Of a stretch of DNA of 64,000 nt, positions 1 through 12,016 are shown one piece after another. The stretch is from Earliella scabrosa. Taxonomy: Eukaryota > Basidiomycota > Agaricomycetes > Polyporales > Polyporaceae. Every line of letters starts with the position of its first letter. Position 1 is the stretch's first letter. The stretch is taken from assembly GCA_022605405.1 (NCBI GenBank), contig JABYQQ010000002.1, positions 2,542,001 to 2,606,000 on the forward strand. The letters run 5' to 3'. Below the pieces are notes generated by a model. The model was given only the letters and a program-made list of their open reading frames with translations. It ran no database searches and was not told the DNA's origin. Both the position numbers and the translations under genes were made by a program.

Positions 1-1065
1 ACGTGAGCGTGGCTCCTCGTTTCTTGTAGTCTATCTGGTGAGTGAGTTGTTCACTGCAACACATACGGCCTCGAATGTAATTAAAATTCGGGCAACCTAC
101 AGACACAGCTGGAATTGTGATTTGATGCAAATTGGATATGCATGGAAAGTCTGCGGACGTTCAGACCACGCGACCATCATACATAACCGAAATATCAAGC
201 GCATTGTGTTCTTGACTCCCGTGCTGTATGAGTACCAGTGCGTCTACTACGCCATCTCTGAACGAAGTATGCCTAACCGTTGCAGCACTTATACTTACGC
301 GCACTGATCGCACGCAGATGGATCGGCTGAGCATCTTGCATCGCATTGCGGCCTCAAACGCGTTCGGGACATCGTCATCCGTTGGGATGTACACCTTGAG
401 GGCGTACCAGATAATCACGACAGCGATCCTGCTTCCAACTTGCTCGAAGCCGAAGATGCTCATCCTCCATAGGCCTCGAGCGAAGTTACATCATTCCAAG
501 CTCGGGTCGTCAGCGTCTTCACTTCAGAGGCACATGAGGCATAGCGGCCGACGTTGATGGAACTTTTCGCAGTGACACATTAACAGAGCGGTCTACCTTC
601 CTGATCTCGCGCGTTATTGGTAGCCCGCCTAGTTGTAGGTGACCGCGGTGGTTCATTGCCTTCATTCGGACGGGTTGTGCTCCCTTGACCGGCCGGACGA
701 GATAACACCCCATCCGCGACGGCAAAGCACCACTCCGCGATATACGTGAAATTTCACCGGCTTGGGAGTGCGTGCGGGCTCGCGAGCTTCTCAACTGGAC
801 ATGTTAATGCCTGTCAAAGTCACACAGCCTCGACTCTGTCAGTCTGATCAATGGGATCAACGGTAGAGCATGGGACAGTGTTACAGAGACAGATGACTAG
901 TATGTAACGGGATACTAGTGTTCCTTCACGCGAGCGATATTCCTCCACTGACGGTAAGTATGGCAGAGTAGGGGGCCAGGAAGTACTGAGAGAGCGTCAA
1001 TAAATAGTGTTGCGAGGATACAAGCAGTCTCTAGACTATGGATACAGTTCGTGGTTTTTAATGTA
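1..1065. other. Unassigned left flank
   Basis: I see no supportable gene here. Open frames of about 100 codons exist on both strands, but they overlap, lack recognisable motifs and show no consistent exon structure. None resembles the A or B families that begin immediately to the right. Confidence 0.4.
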
Positions 1066-2363
1066 TCATGGCCAAACACGAAGGTAGGGGAGACGTAGAT
1101 AATGCGACATGCGATGAACGAACCTCATCGTACCCCCTCGCAGCCGAAGTGAGATACGAAACAGTTGGCACCCTGACAGGCAGGCCAAACGACTCAGAGA
1201 GAGAGCATGATGCAATAATTGAGTTACTCACTTCTGTGCGACTGCAATTGACTCGGAGCACGGGTCTCTGTGATGTAGACATCTTGATCCCAAGCCCTCG
1301 GAGACGTCCTGGGACCTGTCCCAGACCGTTCCTCTTGTCTCGCCTGAGCCATACGAATGAGTCTACACTTCAGCTCAGTCTCGGTGTTTAAGGATAGTGT
1401 AATGGTACCCTGCTTACTCGGATAGTGCGTCCCGCTCCCTGCAGAGCTCAAGAGGGCTAGGTATGTCTTCTTGGTTTAGATGGTTCGTGATATCATACCA
1501 CAGATCAACAAGAGGAACGACCCCAGGGGCTTCTGACCCGTTCTCCTCAAATAAACCGTTCCGAATGAGCTCGCGCATAGCAGCATTCACAGGTCTGTTT
1601 CCGAGGCTCTCTTCACTGGAGTACGAGTGGGTCGTGCCGCTCCCACAGAACGAGCTAGCGGCATCGTTCTGCCATCTCGTGCCACACAACTCTGCGTTGA
1701 TTTCCCGTTCTATGATTGGTGGGTTGGAAGCCTGTGAGGTTTCCGGCGCCGAGTCACCATAGGGATGGGGTGCAATCGTGGTACATATAGCGCCCTCCTG
1801 AGAACCAGATCTTCTTCGGCGATTTTCTTCGGCGCGAAAGAGGTCTGTTCCCATGAATTTCCAGAGGCTCAGCTGTGATACTGCTGGGAGCTTGACTGTG
1901 GCGCTATTGTCGTATTTCTCCCGACGAGAAATGACTTGGACGACCATATCCTCGAAGCATGACCAGTGGTAGCAGTTGTCATACGGAAATTGGGGATTAG
2001 AATGAATCGGCGACCGATGGGTGGCATGGGTAGTGTTTGGGAAGATGGGTATACACATCTCGGGTGTCACACCCTGCTCCTCGTTTGCCTGGCAAGGACG
2101 TAGCGCAACGGTCAATATTCGGCAAGGGAACCAGGGATCATCCGGAAACGGCAGTGGCATCTGCTACACACAGTAAGATTCTTGCATTGCCGCTGTGAAC
2201 GAGCATTGACAGGTACCTGATCAATATAAATCAGGTATTTCCCGCATGGCATTGCTTCCGCTGCTGGTATCAGGTCGAGGTAACCCAATTCCTTCACCGT
2301 CTCCATGGCGTTGATACGGATTACCGCGTATTGTCCTGGAAGGGGGGCGTAGAGGAGCTCCAT
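1066..2363 (-). CDS. Family A paralogue A1 (unknown function)
   Basis: Four exons on the minus strand: 2363-2217, 2163-1418, 1362-1232 and 1172-1066, giving 376 aa; all introns are GT-AG and the phases (0, 2, 1) match the other A genes. Exon 1 (147 nt) encodes a small domain ending in KYLIYIDQ. Exon 2 begins QMPLPFPDDPW and carries the diagnostic PEMCIPIFPN and FPYDNCYHW motifs, then a polar variable linker, then a LWYDITNHL...PSPLELCRERDAL block. Exon 3 opens LIRMAQAR and exon 4 ends in LRLPYLRVWP. No signal peptide or membrane segment is visible. I do not recognise the family. It is the outermost A copy on this side and no B partner is visible upstream of it. Confidence 0.75.
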
Positions 2364-2924
2364 CAAGAGTGCAAGCGCTTGAAGTGAAGACAGGGAGGGA
2401 TGTGAAACCAGTAGGTCGGTCAGGAGCAGCTAAGAATGACGACCCGAGTCCCAAGGCGAGGCCGGCACAAGGAGGGTTTAATCAAACGCGTATTAAGCGT
2501 TCGGATATGTGTGTAGCTGTTGAAACCTGTGGGTAGGCTGGTAGGGCATCCGAGTCCCACCATCATCTGCGCGGTGTTTCGATGTTCGGGCACTGCGGTC
2601 GCAGTGCACAACATGGGCGTCGAGCTCCGTATCCAGCAGTTCGAGCTCAGATGCCCATCAAGCTTCCATCACAGTACTGCGGTACACCTACACGGTGGTC
2701 TACTAATCGCTGCATGACTAGTACTGAACATGCCAGTGGCCATTCATCTCGACATAGTTCACATGGGTGATTACCTCCATGACTCACAGAAGTATCCGGA
2801 TGTAGCGCGTAGGAAGAGGGGCTGATCACTTATTAGACCTCTGATAAGGTATGTAGTGATTTGGAGGCAGTATCAAATCATCTCTACGAGACTACGACTA
2901 ATGGCGCAATGAGAAGATCACAGG
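2364..2924. other. Intergenic, A1 upstream / A2 downstream
   Basis: This 560-bp gap lies between the start of A1 and the stop of A2, both on the minus strand. It would hold the A1 promoter and the A2 3' end. I found no B-family remnant in it. Confidence 0.4.
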
Positions 2925-4252
2925 CTACGGCCATACCGCAATGTACGGGAGACGTAGGTGATAGACTATCCGCACAGCAGCCCGTCTCGTCTTCGCCTTT
3001 AGGGATTGTATGATGTGTGAGATTGACCAACCTAGATAATACCCAGGTGTCACTACTAGTACTAGTTGATCAGATGAGCGTACTAAGCCCGTGACTCACG
3101 AGTATGCCGTCTGCTGTGTAGCTTGACATTTATGTTGGAGCTTTCCTTGATCGACTGTGCGGCATCATAGTCTGCATTCCTAGTGGCCTTCGCAATGTTC
3201 TCCTCTTCGAGTCGTTGTATGGCTGTCATGACAAGACTATAGAAGGTGATATTCACGATTGAGTGCCACGATGTTATAGAATATTCAGTCACGTACGCAG
3301 CCACGGCATCTCGCTCCCTGTACAGCTCCTCAGGGCTTGGGATTTCCTCTTCTGTGAGATGCTCGGTGAGCTCTAACCATAATTCCACGATGGGGTTCGT
3401 GTCCATGGGTGGGTCCGAGTCTTCGCTAATGACCGAGAAGTTTGGTGAGCTGTAACCCGAGCTCGAATGAAAGCTCTGGCGCTTCTCATCGGGTAGATAT
3501 GACTTAGAACCCAACCCCTCTCTTAACGAATGGTGATCCGCTGCCGTGGGGTGTGTGGTCGGATGTTGCTCTGGGGCGGCTGGCCCGGACCGAGAGATAT
3601 GGGTGTGGGATGGCTGATCAAGAGGAGAATCTACGAATGTAGTATTCCCGAGAACTGGCTGAGTGGACTCTGATGCCGCCTCGCGCTTTGCAAGGTTCTC
3701 CTTCATGCGAGTAGTGTCCTGTCCTATGGCAGCCCACAGCTTAAGGCACTCTTCGGCAGGTAGCCTGAAAGCATGATCATCGTCGAACTCTTCCGGTCGC
3801 GGCAGAATCCGCACGATGATCTCTTCAAAGCTGGACCAATGGTAGCAGTTGGCAAAAGGAAACTGGGGAACTACGTGAACTGGGGGTCGATTGCGTGGAT
3901 GCTTGCTGTTTGGAAAGATTGGAGTTCCCATATCGGTGGTTTTTCCCTTCTCATCAACCTGAGGGGGTAGGTGGGGTCCGATCGCTGTGACGCTGTGTGG
4001 GTACCAGGGATCTCTGGGACCCGGGATCGACAATTCCTACCAGAGCAACACGCATGTTCATCGAGATTTAGGAGCATGAGATGTGTTAGAGCTACTGTTA
4101 CTCACTTGCTCGAGGAATACCAAGTATTTTCTAGTGGACATTGTCTCAGCTTGGGCGACGAGGTCGGAATATTTGAACGGTTTGAGTGTTGCGACAGGAT
4201 CGATACGAATGATCGCATAGCATCCGGATATGGGGGCGTAATACAGAACCAT
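2925..4252 (-). CDS. Family A paralogue A2 (paired with B1)
   Basis: Exons are 4252-4106, 4036-3297, 3236-3100 and 3031-2925 (376 aa), with the same lengths for exon 1 (147 nt) and exon 4 (107 nt) as A1. The frame would otherwise stop shortly after RHTR; splicing from 3099 to the acceptor at 3032 opens a last exon ending LRLPYIAVWP, which supports the model. Conserved pieces are YLVFLEQ at the end of exon 1, ELSIPGPRDPW, DMGTPIFPN (Gly replaces the usual Cys), FPFANCYHW, and LWLELTEHL...PSPEELYRERDAV. The linker is Ser/His/Pro-rich. The start codon lies 350 bp from that of divergent gene B1, so the two probably share a regulatory region. Function unknown. Confidence 0.75.
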
Positions 4253-4601
4253 GGTGAAATGAACGTGAGGTGAGGTCAAAGGAGAGATGGGTGAGCGAGG
4301 TAGAGATGAGTATGGAGAAGGAAGAGTCAGGAAGAGAGAGGAACTCCTACGATGCCAGTCCCTCTTGTTTGTTTACTTCCGTGGGCGTAGTGTTCTTCCT
4401 GAGCGTCAGACCCAACCGCCGCCCGGTGGCATACTGCGCCGTTGCCGTCACACCGCTCATGCGCCCTGTAAGAAGATTGCGCTGAAATCCTCATTGCTCA
4501 CACGCTCCTATCAGGGCAACATACACTATAAGGGTATGCTCCGGGTCGCGATGCAACCCCCTCAACAGCCTATCTTCTTGCCTCTCAATCGTCGTTTCAT
4601 C
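4253..4601. promoter_or_regulatory. Shared divergent promoter region A2/B1
   Basis: These 349 bp separate the start codons of A2 (minus) and B1 (plus). The region contains TTGTTTGTTTAC at 4365-4376, whose reverse complement GTAAACAAACAA matches the forkhead consensus RTAAACAA, and a TATA-like CTATAAG about 70 bp before the B1 ATG. The A2/B1 spacing is the shortest of the four A/B pairs. Regulation is inferred from layout only. Confidence 0.5.
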
Positions 4602-5601
4602 ATGGTCGATTGCGTTCATTGCAGCTCCGAGTCGGCGGAATTGGAGACTCACCATTCCCATCCAACTGCTGGAGAGGTCTCCCTGGAGGGAAATATTTGC
4701 TGCACCTGGGACTCAGTGTATGTCCCCATATGGGAAGTTCTCAAGACGAACCGCGCAACACTAGTCGATGAACATACGCAACCCGGATCCTCAACCAATC
4801 TCAATCACAGCACAATTACTGTCAGTACTCACCCGAGCAGCGGTATATCCTCAAGATTGGGTAACGGATTGAAGAACCCCCGTCCTTGCGTGGTGTACAG
4901 AAGTTCTCCTGGAATGACGACGGCTCGCCCAATCTGTCTCATGACAACCTACGGCAAAACGCCCATCACTCAGATGCCATACATTTTCCAGCACTTCAGC
5001 CTTGCTGTCTATCCAAACATGTCTCCCTCTCTTCGAGCAGCAGACGAGCACATTCATACGACACCTCCATGGACATGCAATGACCAGTGGATCATCACCA
5101 TTCCATTCCCCAGCCGACGCACAAGAACGAAGAACCATTCGTTAATTGGCTGGCGGGACAGCACCGGATTCGACAAATATGTCATGGGACCACTTGCCAT
5201 GAAACAACTGAAGGAGCGCTGTCACTCTGACATGAGGTCGTGGCAGCAATTGTGCAAGGGGGACCCTCACTTCAACGACCGACAGAAGACAGAGCTTGAG
5301 GTGAGGGATCTATTCTGGTTTCTCTGCCTGCCAACACTGATTTATGGGACTTAGGAGCATGAGAGGGCGTATGAACGTGAACGCGAATGCCAGAGGGTGA
5401 GTTTGGCGAAGTGTCCACAATGGTCCCATCTCACGTTCTGCGGCAACACAGAAATCGAAGTCCTTGTATTCTGGTAGCTCTTTCGGACATCCATATCAAC
5501 GCTCAGCGGGACCAGGAAGTTTCGCTGAAGCGTCCATACCAGAGGATGGTGTAGCGCATCATGTTACTTATCCGCATCCTAACTCCGTACGTTCACACTA
5601 A
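4602..5601 (+). CDS. Family B paralogue B1 (paired with A2)
   Basis: Three exons, 4602-5300, 5355-5396 (a 42-nt microexon) and 5452-5601, give 296 aa with phase-0 introns throughout, as in B2. The protein starts MVDCVHC, with a CxxC near the N-terminus; other members have comparable Cys pairs. It then has a VYVPIWEVL block equivalent to YTPIYDIL in B2 and B3, RPCVVY (RPCIMM elsewhere), a FQHFSLAVYP block and HIHTTPPW, and a helical AMKQLKERC segment before the microexon EHERAYERERECQR. Residues around 4821-4874 could be a 54-nt in-frame intron (GTCAGT...GAAG), because B1 is longer here than its relatives. No family is recognised. Confidence 0.65.
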
Positions 5602-6909
5602 CGCGCACGGCATGATGGACTCATAATTTTGCGTGCGATAGACTGGTCCAGGGCCCAGCCGCAACAAGCCCCACCGTCACCATACTACATCTCACGGTTC
5701 TCAAGCCTCGCGGAAGTCATCTCACTCTACCATTGGATCGTTACAGCGGGCATTGACTCGGATTGTGAGTAACAATTTCAGGGTCCAATATCATTTCTTT
5801 GAACCTAGTTGTACCTTCCTCAGTCTGTCAACACGACTGCCAGCCAACCCACTGGTACACATACTAATAGCACGGCTAAGAATTTTGCGTATAACGCTCG
5901 AAGGCGATTCTCTCAGTACCTCCCCTCACGCAAAGGTTCTGAGAATAGCAACTCATAACACTCCTGGTCGATATGAAATATTGGACCAGGTCGAATACAT
6001 GTAGAATCGCGGCCTGTCACTATTGTTCTTGTAAAACCGTATACATCCATGTCTTATGACACAATTGCAATAGCTGCTCTGGTTGTCATTTGCCGCTCCG
6101 GGACCCCAGTCGAACAAGCGTTGAAGTATGCACTGTGGAGTACAATGCTGCACAGTGAGTCGCCTACTTCGCTAAACTGCACACAGGAGGGGCAGAAGAA
6201 GCGGCAAATTGCGCGCTGGAGGGCTGATGCTACGACGAACAAGATTAAGCCAACCACTACGGTTCAAACGTTGTCAGGATCCACATTCATCTGATGATCG
6301 TGGCTCGTGCCTCCTAGTATCAGTGCAATGGGTCAGGTTGGCATGCGAGCCTGCCACGGCGAGCCTGATATGGCCATCATCTCTGTAACTGGCTGCATAA
6401 TCTAGTCCGCCGTCGCAAGCGGTGTGTATGTCAAGGCCGTCTCGAACTGATTGAAGATGACCCGTTGGTGGCTGGAAGATGTCAGTTCGGAAACGGCCCA
6501 TGACACGAATGGCAGTGAAGGCGCGTCTGCGATGACGGCGGTTCGTGCCGGTGTACGAAAAGAGACCGGGCATCGTTCACCTTCGTTCGACATATGTGCA
6601 CATCTCTGAGATGATTCCCCGCTCCTGAGGAGAGGGAACAATGGGCATGAAAGTTCTCGCCTCTATTGTTAGCGGGTTTCTCGGTCTCGGCGACGCGGCA
6701 CATGCTGCTAGGATCCGAGGGACCGACATTAACCGAGACTAACCAAAGCCTGCGTGCTCTTGGCAAGCCGTCTGCGCTCGTACAGGATAGTCTCCCAGCA
6801 GGAGCCGTATCGCTCTCGGTAATTTGAGAGCCTTGACAGAGCGAGGATCAATTGAATAGATTGGTTCGGGACCGTCGCGACTCGCGAGTCCTCAGCGGAG
6901 TCTGACTAT
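5602..6909. other. Intergenic between B1 and A3, no clear gene
   Basis: About 1.3 kb with only short overlapping frames. A frame at 6049-6294 contains RWRADATT, which faintly resembles RRRADATT near the end of A10, but this is too short to call a relic. The B1 and A3 3' ends converge on this stretch. Confidence 0.35.
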
Positions 6910-8189
6910 CTAAGGCCAAAAGGTGATATAGGGCGCAGCAACCAGTCTCGCCACCGTCGCCCTCAGCTTGCGAATCGACTTAAGAGGCCGAAAGTCTAGA
7001 CGATTCTTGTGAGTAGATCAGGACAGCCACGAACAGTATGTTACTCACGTCTGCGCTTCATCGGCACTTCGACATGCCGACTATGACCACTCGTGTCGAC
7101 ACCGCCATCTGAGTGATCGAAATGACTCTCAGTCTCGCTCGCGTCGTCGCCATTGTCCGATTCGACCCCGAACGGGGAATGAATACGCGGGGGTGGAAGA
7201 GAGGGGTTCCGCGCCCTCGCCCTCTGTATGATGCTAGATAATCACATCGGCTAGAGTGAGCCTCCGCTATGTGAGTGTACTATCGAGCGACTGACCTCAC
7301 AATCGCATCGCGCTCCTCAAACAATTCCAGTGGATTAGGGATGTCCTCCTGCTTGAGAGTCCCTTCCAGATCCAGCCAGAGATGAACGAGCGGCACGAGC
7401 TCTCCTTGGTCTTCGGGATTGCCCGCGAAGATGTCGAGCAAGGCTTCAAAGCTGTCCGCCGGCGAGGAGACGTAGCTTGACACAAAGGAGCTGCAGTACA
7501 TAGATCCGGTCTCGTTGAGGCAGTCGGCTTGAAGCTCGCCGGAGGACGGACTGGGGGAGCAAGCACTGGTGGACGTAGGGGGTTGGGAATCTTCCGTCTC
7601 AACGGGGATGGGGACGGTCTGCGCACAGGCATTGCGCGCGTGTCTCGCCTCCAGCACGCGGGTCTGATCGAGGACGATGTCAAGCTCTAACTGCTCTTGG
7701 TCGTCCACCGGGAGCTTGATCGCTAGGCCATCGTCGAATCCCTCGTCCCGCGCGCAGATGCGTACGTTCAGCTCGGGACACTGCCAGTGAGCGCAGTTGG
7801 AGTAAGGGAACGTAGGCTCAGTGCGGAGGGACGCGCGGCCGGTCGGGTGGGCGAGGTTAGGGAAGATGGGCGTGCACATGTCGGCGGTGATGCACTCCTC
7901 TTCGTTCGGAGGGCGTAGGCCGGGGCCGACGACCAGCACCGTAAACGGGAACCACGGCTGACCGGGGAACGGCAGGGCGAGTATCTGACGGACGCAGAAG
8001 CACTGAGTCAGTAGCGCAGAGCGGTGAACGAGCATAACTTACGTGTTCGAGGTACACTAGATACGACTTTGGCTGCATGGCTTGGGCGGCAGCCATAGCT
8101 TCCGGATCGTTGAGATGTTGGACCATGGCTACGGGGTCCATGCGGATGACGCCATAGGTACCAGGATTCGGTCCGAAGTATATCGTCAT
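6910..8189 (-). CDS. Family A paralogue A3 (paired with B2)
   Basis: Exons are 8189-8043, 7984-7296, 7233-7049 and 6995-6910 (368 aa). Exon 1 is 147 nt, exon 2 is 689 nt (identical length to A6) and exon 4 is 86 nt (as in A4 and A6). Exon 1 encodes IRMDPVAMVQHL and ends KSYLVYLEH. Exon 2 reads ILALPFPGQPW, then DMCTPIFPN, FPYSNCAHW, an acidic/Ser-rich linker, and VHLWLDLEGTL...NPLELFEERDAIV. Exon 3 opens IIQRARARNPSLPP and exon 4 is HFRPLKSIRKL...PYITFWP. The exon-3 frame only makes sense with the splice at 7296/7233. B2 diverges from it across 496 bp. Function unknown. Confidence 0.75.
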
Positions 8190-8685
8190 GAGTGAGGTGG
8201 TGTGATAACGAAGGAGTGGCGGAGACAGACAGCTGCGTCAAGCAGGGGCGGGGGGAAGGACGGTGAGGATGCGAGAGCCGGACCTCATATAACAGTGCGA
8301 GCTAGCGGTGAACAGCGAGCAAAGAAAAGACGCAACATCCTGTGTCGGATGGCAGGGCCCGGCTGTAAAGAGAGGAGTACAAAAGCGAGCGTCGTTACGG
8401 TGACCACGTGAGCCTCAGCTTCTTGTTCTCCCAAACGCTCTGAGTCTCATGCTGTGGGGCGTTGTTTGTTTATGTATCGCGCGGTGACCTTGTACTGACC
8501 GACGCCCGTCCGCCTTGTGTCCGCCCGTTGCCTTTTGGGTCCTACGACGACGTCTTGGTCTTGGACGCTGTCATACTTGTCCTGAGTCGGTTTGGCCCGT
8601 TTCACAGCCATGAATGTATAAACGAGAGTGCATAGCTGCAACGTAGTGGCTCACTCCAACCTAAACTTCTACACTCCTTCCTGCT
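8190..8685. promoter_or_regulatory. Shared divergent promoter region A3/B2
   Basis: These 496 bp separate the A3 and B2 start codons. TTGTTTGTTTA at 8462-8472 is the same 11-mer seen between A2 and B1 and contains a forkhead-like ATAAACAAA on the other strand. No coding potential was supported. Confidence 0.5.
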
Positions 8686-9634
8686 ATGACTGTGGCTGGC
8701 TCACCTTCTCACTGCAACTGCACGCACGTCTGCGACGGCGACGCACCCGTTCCCCGCGGCCCAGGGATCCGCAAAGGGGACGTGTACAAGATCGAAGAGT
8801 CGATCTACACTCCGATATACGACATCCTCTCACACGAGAGCTCCAACCCCGACCGGGCGACTTGGCGAGACTCGCGCCAGACGTTCCACGACATCGTCCA
8901 GAAGATGCATGCGACCTACAAACGTCGCCCATGCATCATGATGAAACACGATCCCGACCCGCCGACAGTCAGGAAAGGGAGGAAGCTGTGTCTCACGACC
9001 ACGCTCGAGGGCGAGCGCATCGAGAACCTGCCCCGGATTTTCCTGGAGTTCTGCGTCCCGATTGCCCCCAGCTACGCCATCTCGGGCGACGAAGCCGCCC
9101 ACGTGCATTCCCTGCCGGAGTGGGACAGGGAGAACGCATGGGTTATCGCCTGGATGTTCACTAGCCGTAGAGCACTCCTTGGTGACTCGCCGGACCCTAA
9201 CTGCGTGACCCGGCAGGAACGGGTATTTGGCTCGAAGGCGATGAATGATCTGAAAGATGAGTGCCAGAAACGACTGCGGGCATGGTACGACAAGTGTCGT
9301 AATGATCAGTCGGTCTCCCGCCTGTACAAGGCTGAATGCAAGGTGAGCGCGTTCAGGCGCACACCCAGGGATGGAATGTGACTGACGTCCTCATAGCAGC
9401 ATTGGGCGGACCGCATAGCGCAGAAAGAAATAAACGCGGTGAGCACGTTTCGCTCTAACACGGACGACACTTACCATGATTTACGGTATACAGGGGAAAA
9501 TGGCATCGGGTTTGTCGCTGGCGTCTTCTTGCACGGTAGGCTCCCGGAGGCAATCTTGGAGGAGAGACCGTAGCCTTCGCATGGGTGCCGTGAGACGGTC
9601 TGATGTTCAGCAGGTACGACTGTCACTAGACTGA
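8686..9634 (+). CDS. Family B paralogue B2 (paired with A3)
   Basis: Exons 8686-9342, 9397-9438 (42-nt microexon) and 9494-9634 give 279 aa. An alternative 3' end splices 9613 to 9665 and stops at 9724. The N-terminus carries CNCTHVC, a possible metal-binding Cys cluster. Family blocks follow: GDVYKIEESIYTPIYDIL, RPCIMM, LPRIFLEFCVP, HVHSLPEW, NAWVIAWMF and VFGSKAMNDL, then the microexon QHWADRIAQKEINA and a basic Ser/Arg-rich tail. No signal peptide or transmembrane helix is evident, so a cytosolic or nuclear site is likely. This is the cleanest B copy and the best query for homology searches. I do not recognise the fold. Confidence 0.7.
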
Positions 9635-9724
9635 GCTCCCTCACCCGAGTCTCACATGCTACAGTGGCACAAACGTACCTCAGGTTGTTCCTTGTACAGC
9701 GCGTCGAACGCTTCGCTTGCCTAA

Positions 9725-11131
9725 AGACAACTGGTCAGTCTGAGATTTTAAACCACAGGAAGTACACCGTAACTGACCTGTGTCTCAGGGAAGCAAAAAT
9801 GTATAATGTCATCCGAGATTATCAATCGGTCCCTGCACTATGGACTGGCTCCCCTGCATATGATGCATCCGCCCCACACTTTTACAACACGCTTCCCTCT
9901 CCATGGATCCGTCCAAATTGCAGCATACTCGTTCATGCACTTCTACACCCTCTGGGAAAAATGTCAATTCGCGTCGCGGGCCCTTACATGCCCGTCTACC
10001 CCAATCTCGATCAAAACCGCTATTGCTGGGCGTTTAAGACCTATGTTCTCGAGCGCCTATAGCTGTATCATGCGTCCGACTCCGACTCCGAGTCGACTTG
10101 CACATCTTCGTCACGCCGTAGCACTGTTTCGCCCGCTCTGGCTTACGCCGCGGGTCCCGTAGGAGTACCGAACGTCATGTAACCGAAGCAGGGATACTGA
10201 TTATCAACCAAACCTCAAGTATGCCTGGAAGGTGCAGCATCGTTCAGAACTTCCGCGCGCTTATGGAGGCTTTGGGCGTGGTGGGTAGGCGTATGCGTTT
10301 GGGGTCCATTATGCATGAACTTTGGGTATCGGGCATTTTTCCTGGCAAGTACCTGCGTATGGGCGTGTGCCTATGGTTATGTGGAGGTGAAAGAGTAAAA
10401 AATGCATGCCCTGGAAAAGTCGGAGGACATGATGCTAATACTCATGGGACGAAAAGACGCCAATGATGAAGGACTACAAATCAGTCGTCACGATGACATG
10501 TGAAGAAATGTCGAGTGACCACAGCGCCGTTTTTCGCGGACCGTATACCCCTATGACTTGACCAAATGCTAATCTCAGATGACATTATACCTACTTGCCT
10601 CAGGGAATGGGTATAGAGGCGCGCTCGACGCAAAGCACACGTCCTAGCGGATCATCGAGACTGGCACCGGCGAGTCGGCGGCGACCCACAGGTAGTCATA
10701 TGCGAGCCTTGGAAGTACCAAGCTGCTGAGACATATGTTCTCACCCGGAATGTCCGTGATCTGTTCGGTGGATGTATGAACGTAGTCTCGATAACGCACC
10801 TCGTTTACCGTTGACCCGAGCTCCCTGGCCATACTAGTTGTGTAACCTGAATGACCCCCAGGCTGACTTTCCCAACGTGCGCCTGGTACACTTGAGCATC
10901 ATTTACGACGTTTTGGATGGGTTCTGTCGTATCCCGAACAGCGGAGGAGACAGGAGAGAGTGGAGGTCGAAGTCGATACCATGACGGTCTGGTGCAGCGT
11001 CTGGTGATGGTGCGCCTCCGTAGCGGTTAGCGCCCATTGCTTCACTAGTGACCATCATCACGATTCACCCCATATACTCCCCATTTCTATCGTCTTGTCA
11101 TCACAGCAGCGGAGGAGCACCTCGACTAGTA
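9725..11131. other. Intergenic, no clear gene
   Basis: About 1.4 kb. Frames at 9664-10162 and 10221-10466 lack motifs and overlap each other. The right end should contain the EFG1 promoter. I see no A or B remnant. Confidence 0.35.
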
Positions 11132-12016
11132 ATGGGCTCGTCTCGCAATGTGTCCGTGTCCGACCCTTCCTCGTCGAGACAGCCGGCCAAATCCCACCAA
11201 AAAACTTCAAAACGGCCCCAGCACAAGAAACACCCCACGCCGACGCCCCAGTCCTCCAACGCCCTTCCCGGCGTGCAGAAGATCAAAGCCGCCCTCCGCC
11301 AGACGCGTCGACTGCTCGCGAAGGACACCCTCGCAGCAGACGTGCGCGTAGCAACCGAGCGGCGGCTCAAGTCGCTCGAGGCGGACCTCGCGAAGGCGGA
11401 GCAGGCGCGGCTCGAGCGCACGATGGCGACGCGGTACCATAAGATCAAGTTCTTCGAGCGGCAGAAGGTGGTGCGCAAGCTCGTTCAGGCGCAGAAGCAG
11501 CTCGCGGCCGCGGTGGAGAAGAAGGAGCGGAAAAAGCTCGAGGCTCGGGTCGCTGAGCTCCGCGTCGACCTCAACTACATCCTCCACTATCCGAAGACGA
11601 AGAAATACATCTCGCTCTTCCCACCGGAGGTCCGGAAGGGTGAGGGCACCGGGAAGGAGAAGGAGAGGGAGGATGCGGAGAAGTCGGAGACGGATAGGCA
11701 GAGGGAGGAGATCAGGCGTTGGATACGGAGGCAGATGGACGCTGGGGCGTTGAGCTGGGAGCCAGAGGTCGAGCTTGGGAAGGAGGACCGCAAGAAGGGC
11801 GCTGCGAGTGGAAGGCACGCATACGAAGAGAAGACCAGGACCCAGGATGCGCGCGAGGTGGGCAAGTCGAACCCGCCACATAGGAAGAGCGGGGTTGCAG
11901 ACGATGAGTTCTTCGCGGCGGACGACGACGGAGACGAGGACGAGGGCAGTGGTGGGGATAGTGGCGATAGTGGCGATGGGGCCAGCGAGGAGGACACTGA
12001 GATGGACGAGGACTAG
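11132..12016 (+). CDS. EFG1: rRNA-processing protein EFG1
   Basis: A single exon of 294 aa from an ATG at 11132; the frame extends upstream but without an ATG. EFG1 is a nucleolar factor for early 18S rRNA maturation in the small-subunit processome. Residues of roughly 45-180 match the family: VQKIKAALRQTRRLL, then ATRYHKIKFFERQK and DLNYILHYPKTKKYISLFP, set in a long charged coiled-coil. The C-terminus is very acidic (Asp/Glu/Gly runs), as in other fungal members. The N-terminus is basic and Pro/Ser-rich, consistent with nucleolar targeting. The stop is followed by a GTGAGT, so a 3'UTR intron is possible. Identification is confident. Confidence 0.92.
   Translation: MGSSRNVSVSDPSSSRQPAKSHQKTSKRPQHKKHPTPTPQSSNALPGVQKIKAALRQTRRLLAKDTLAADVRVATERRLKSLEADLAKAEQARLERTMATRYHKIKFFERQKVVRKLVQAQKQLAAAVEKKERKKLEARVAELRVDLNYILHYPKTKKYISLFPPEVRKGEGTGKEKEREDAEKSETDRQREEIRRWIRRQMDAGALSWEPEVELGKEDRKKGAASGRHAYEEKTRTQDAREVGKSNPPHRKSGVADDEFFAADDDGDEDEGSGGDSGDSGDGASEEDTEMDED

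Noticed and set aside
6049..6294. Family A relic (RWRADATT similar to A10)
   Set aside because: The match is too short and no flanking conserved block is found.
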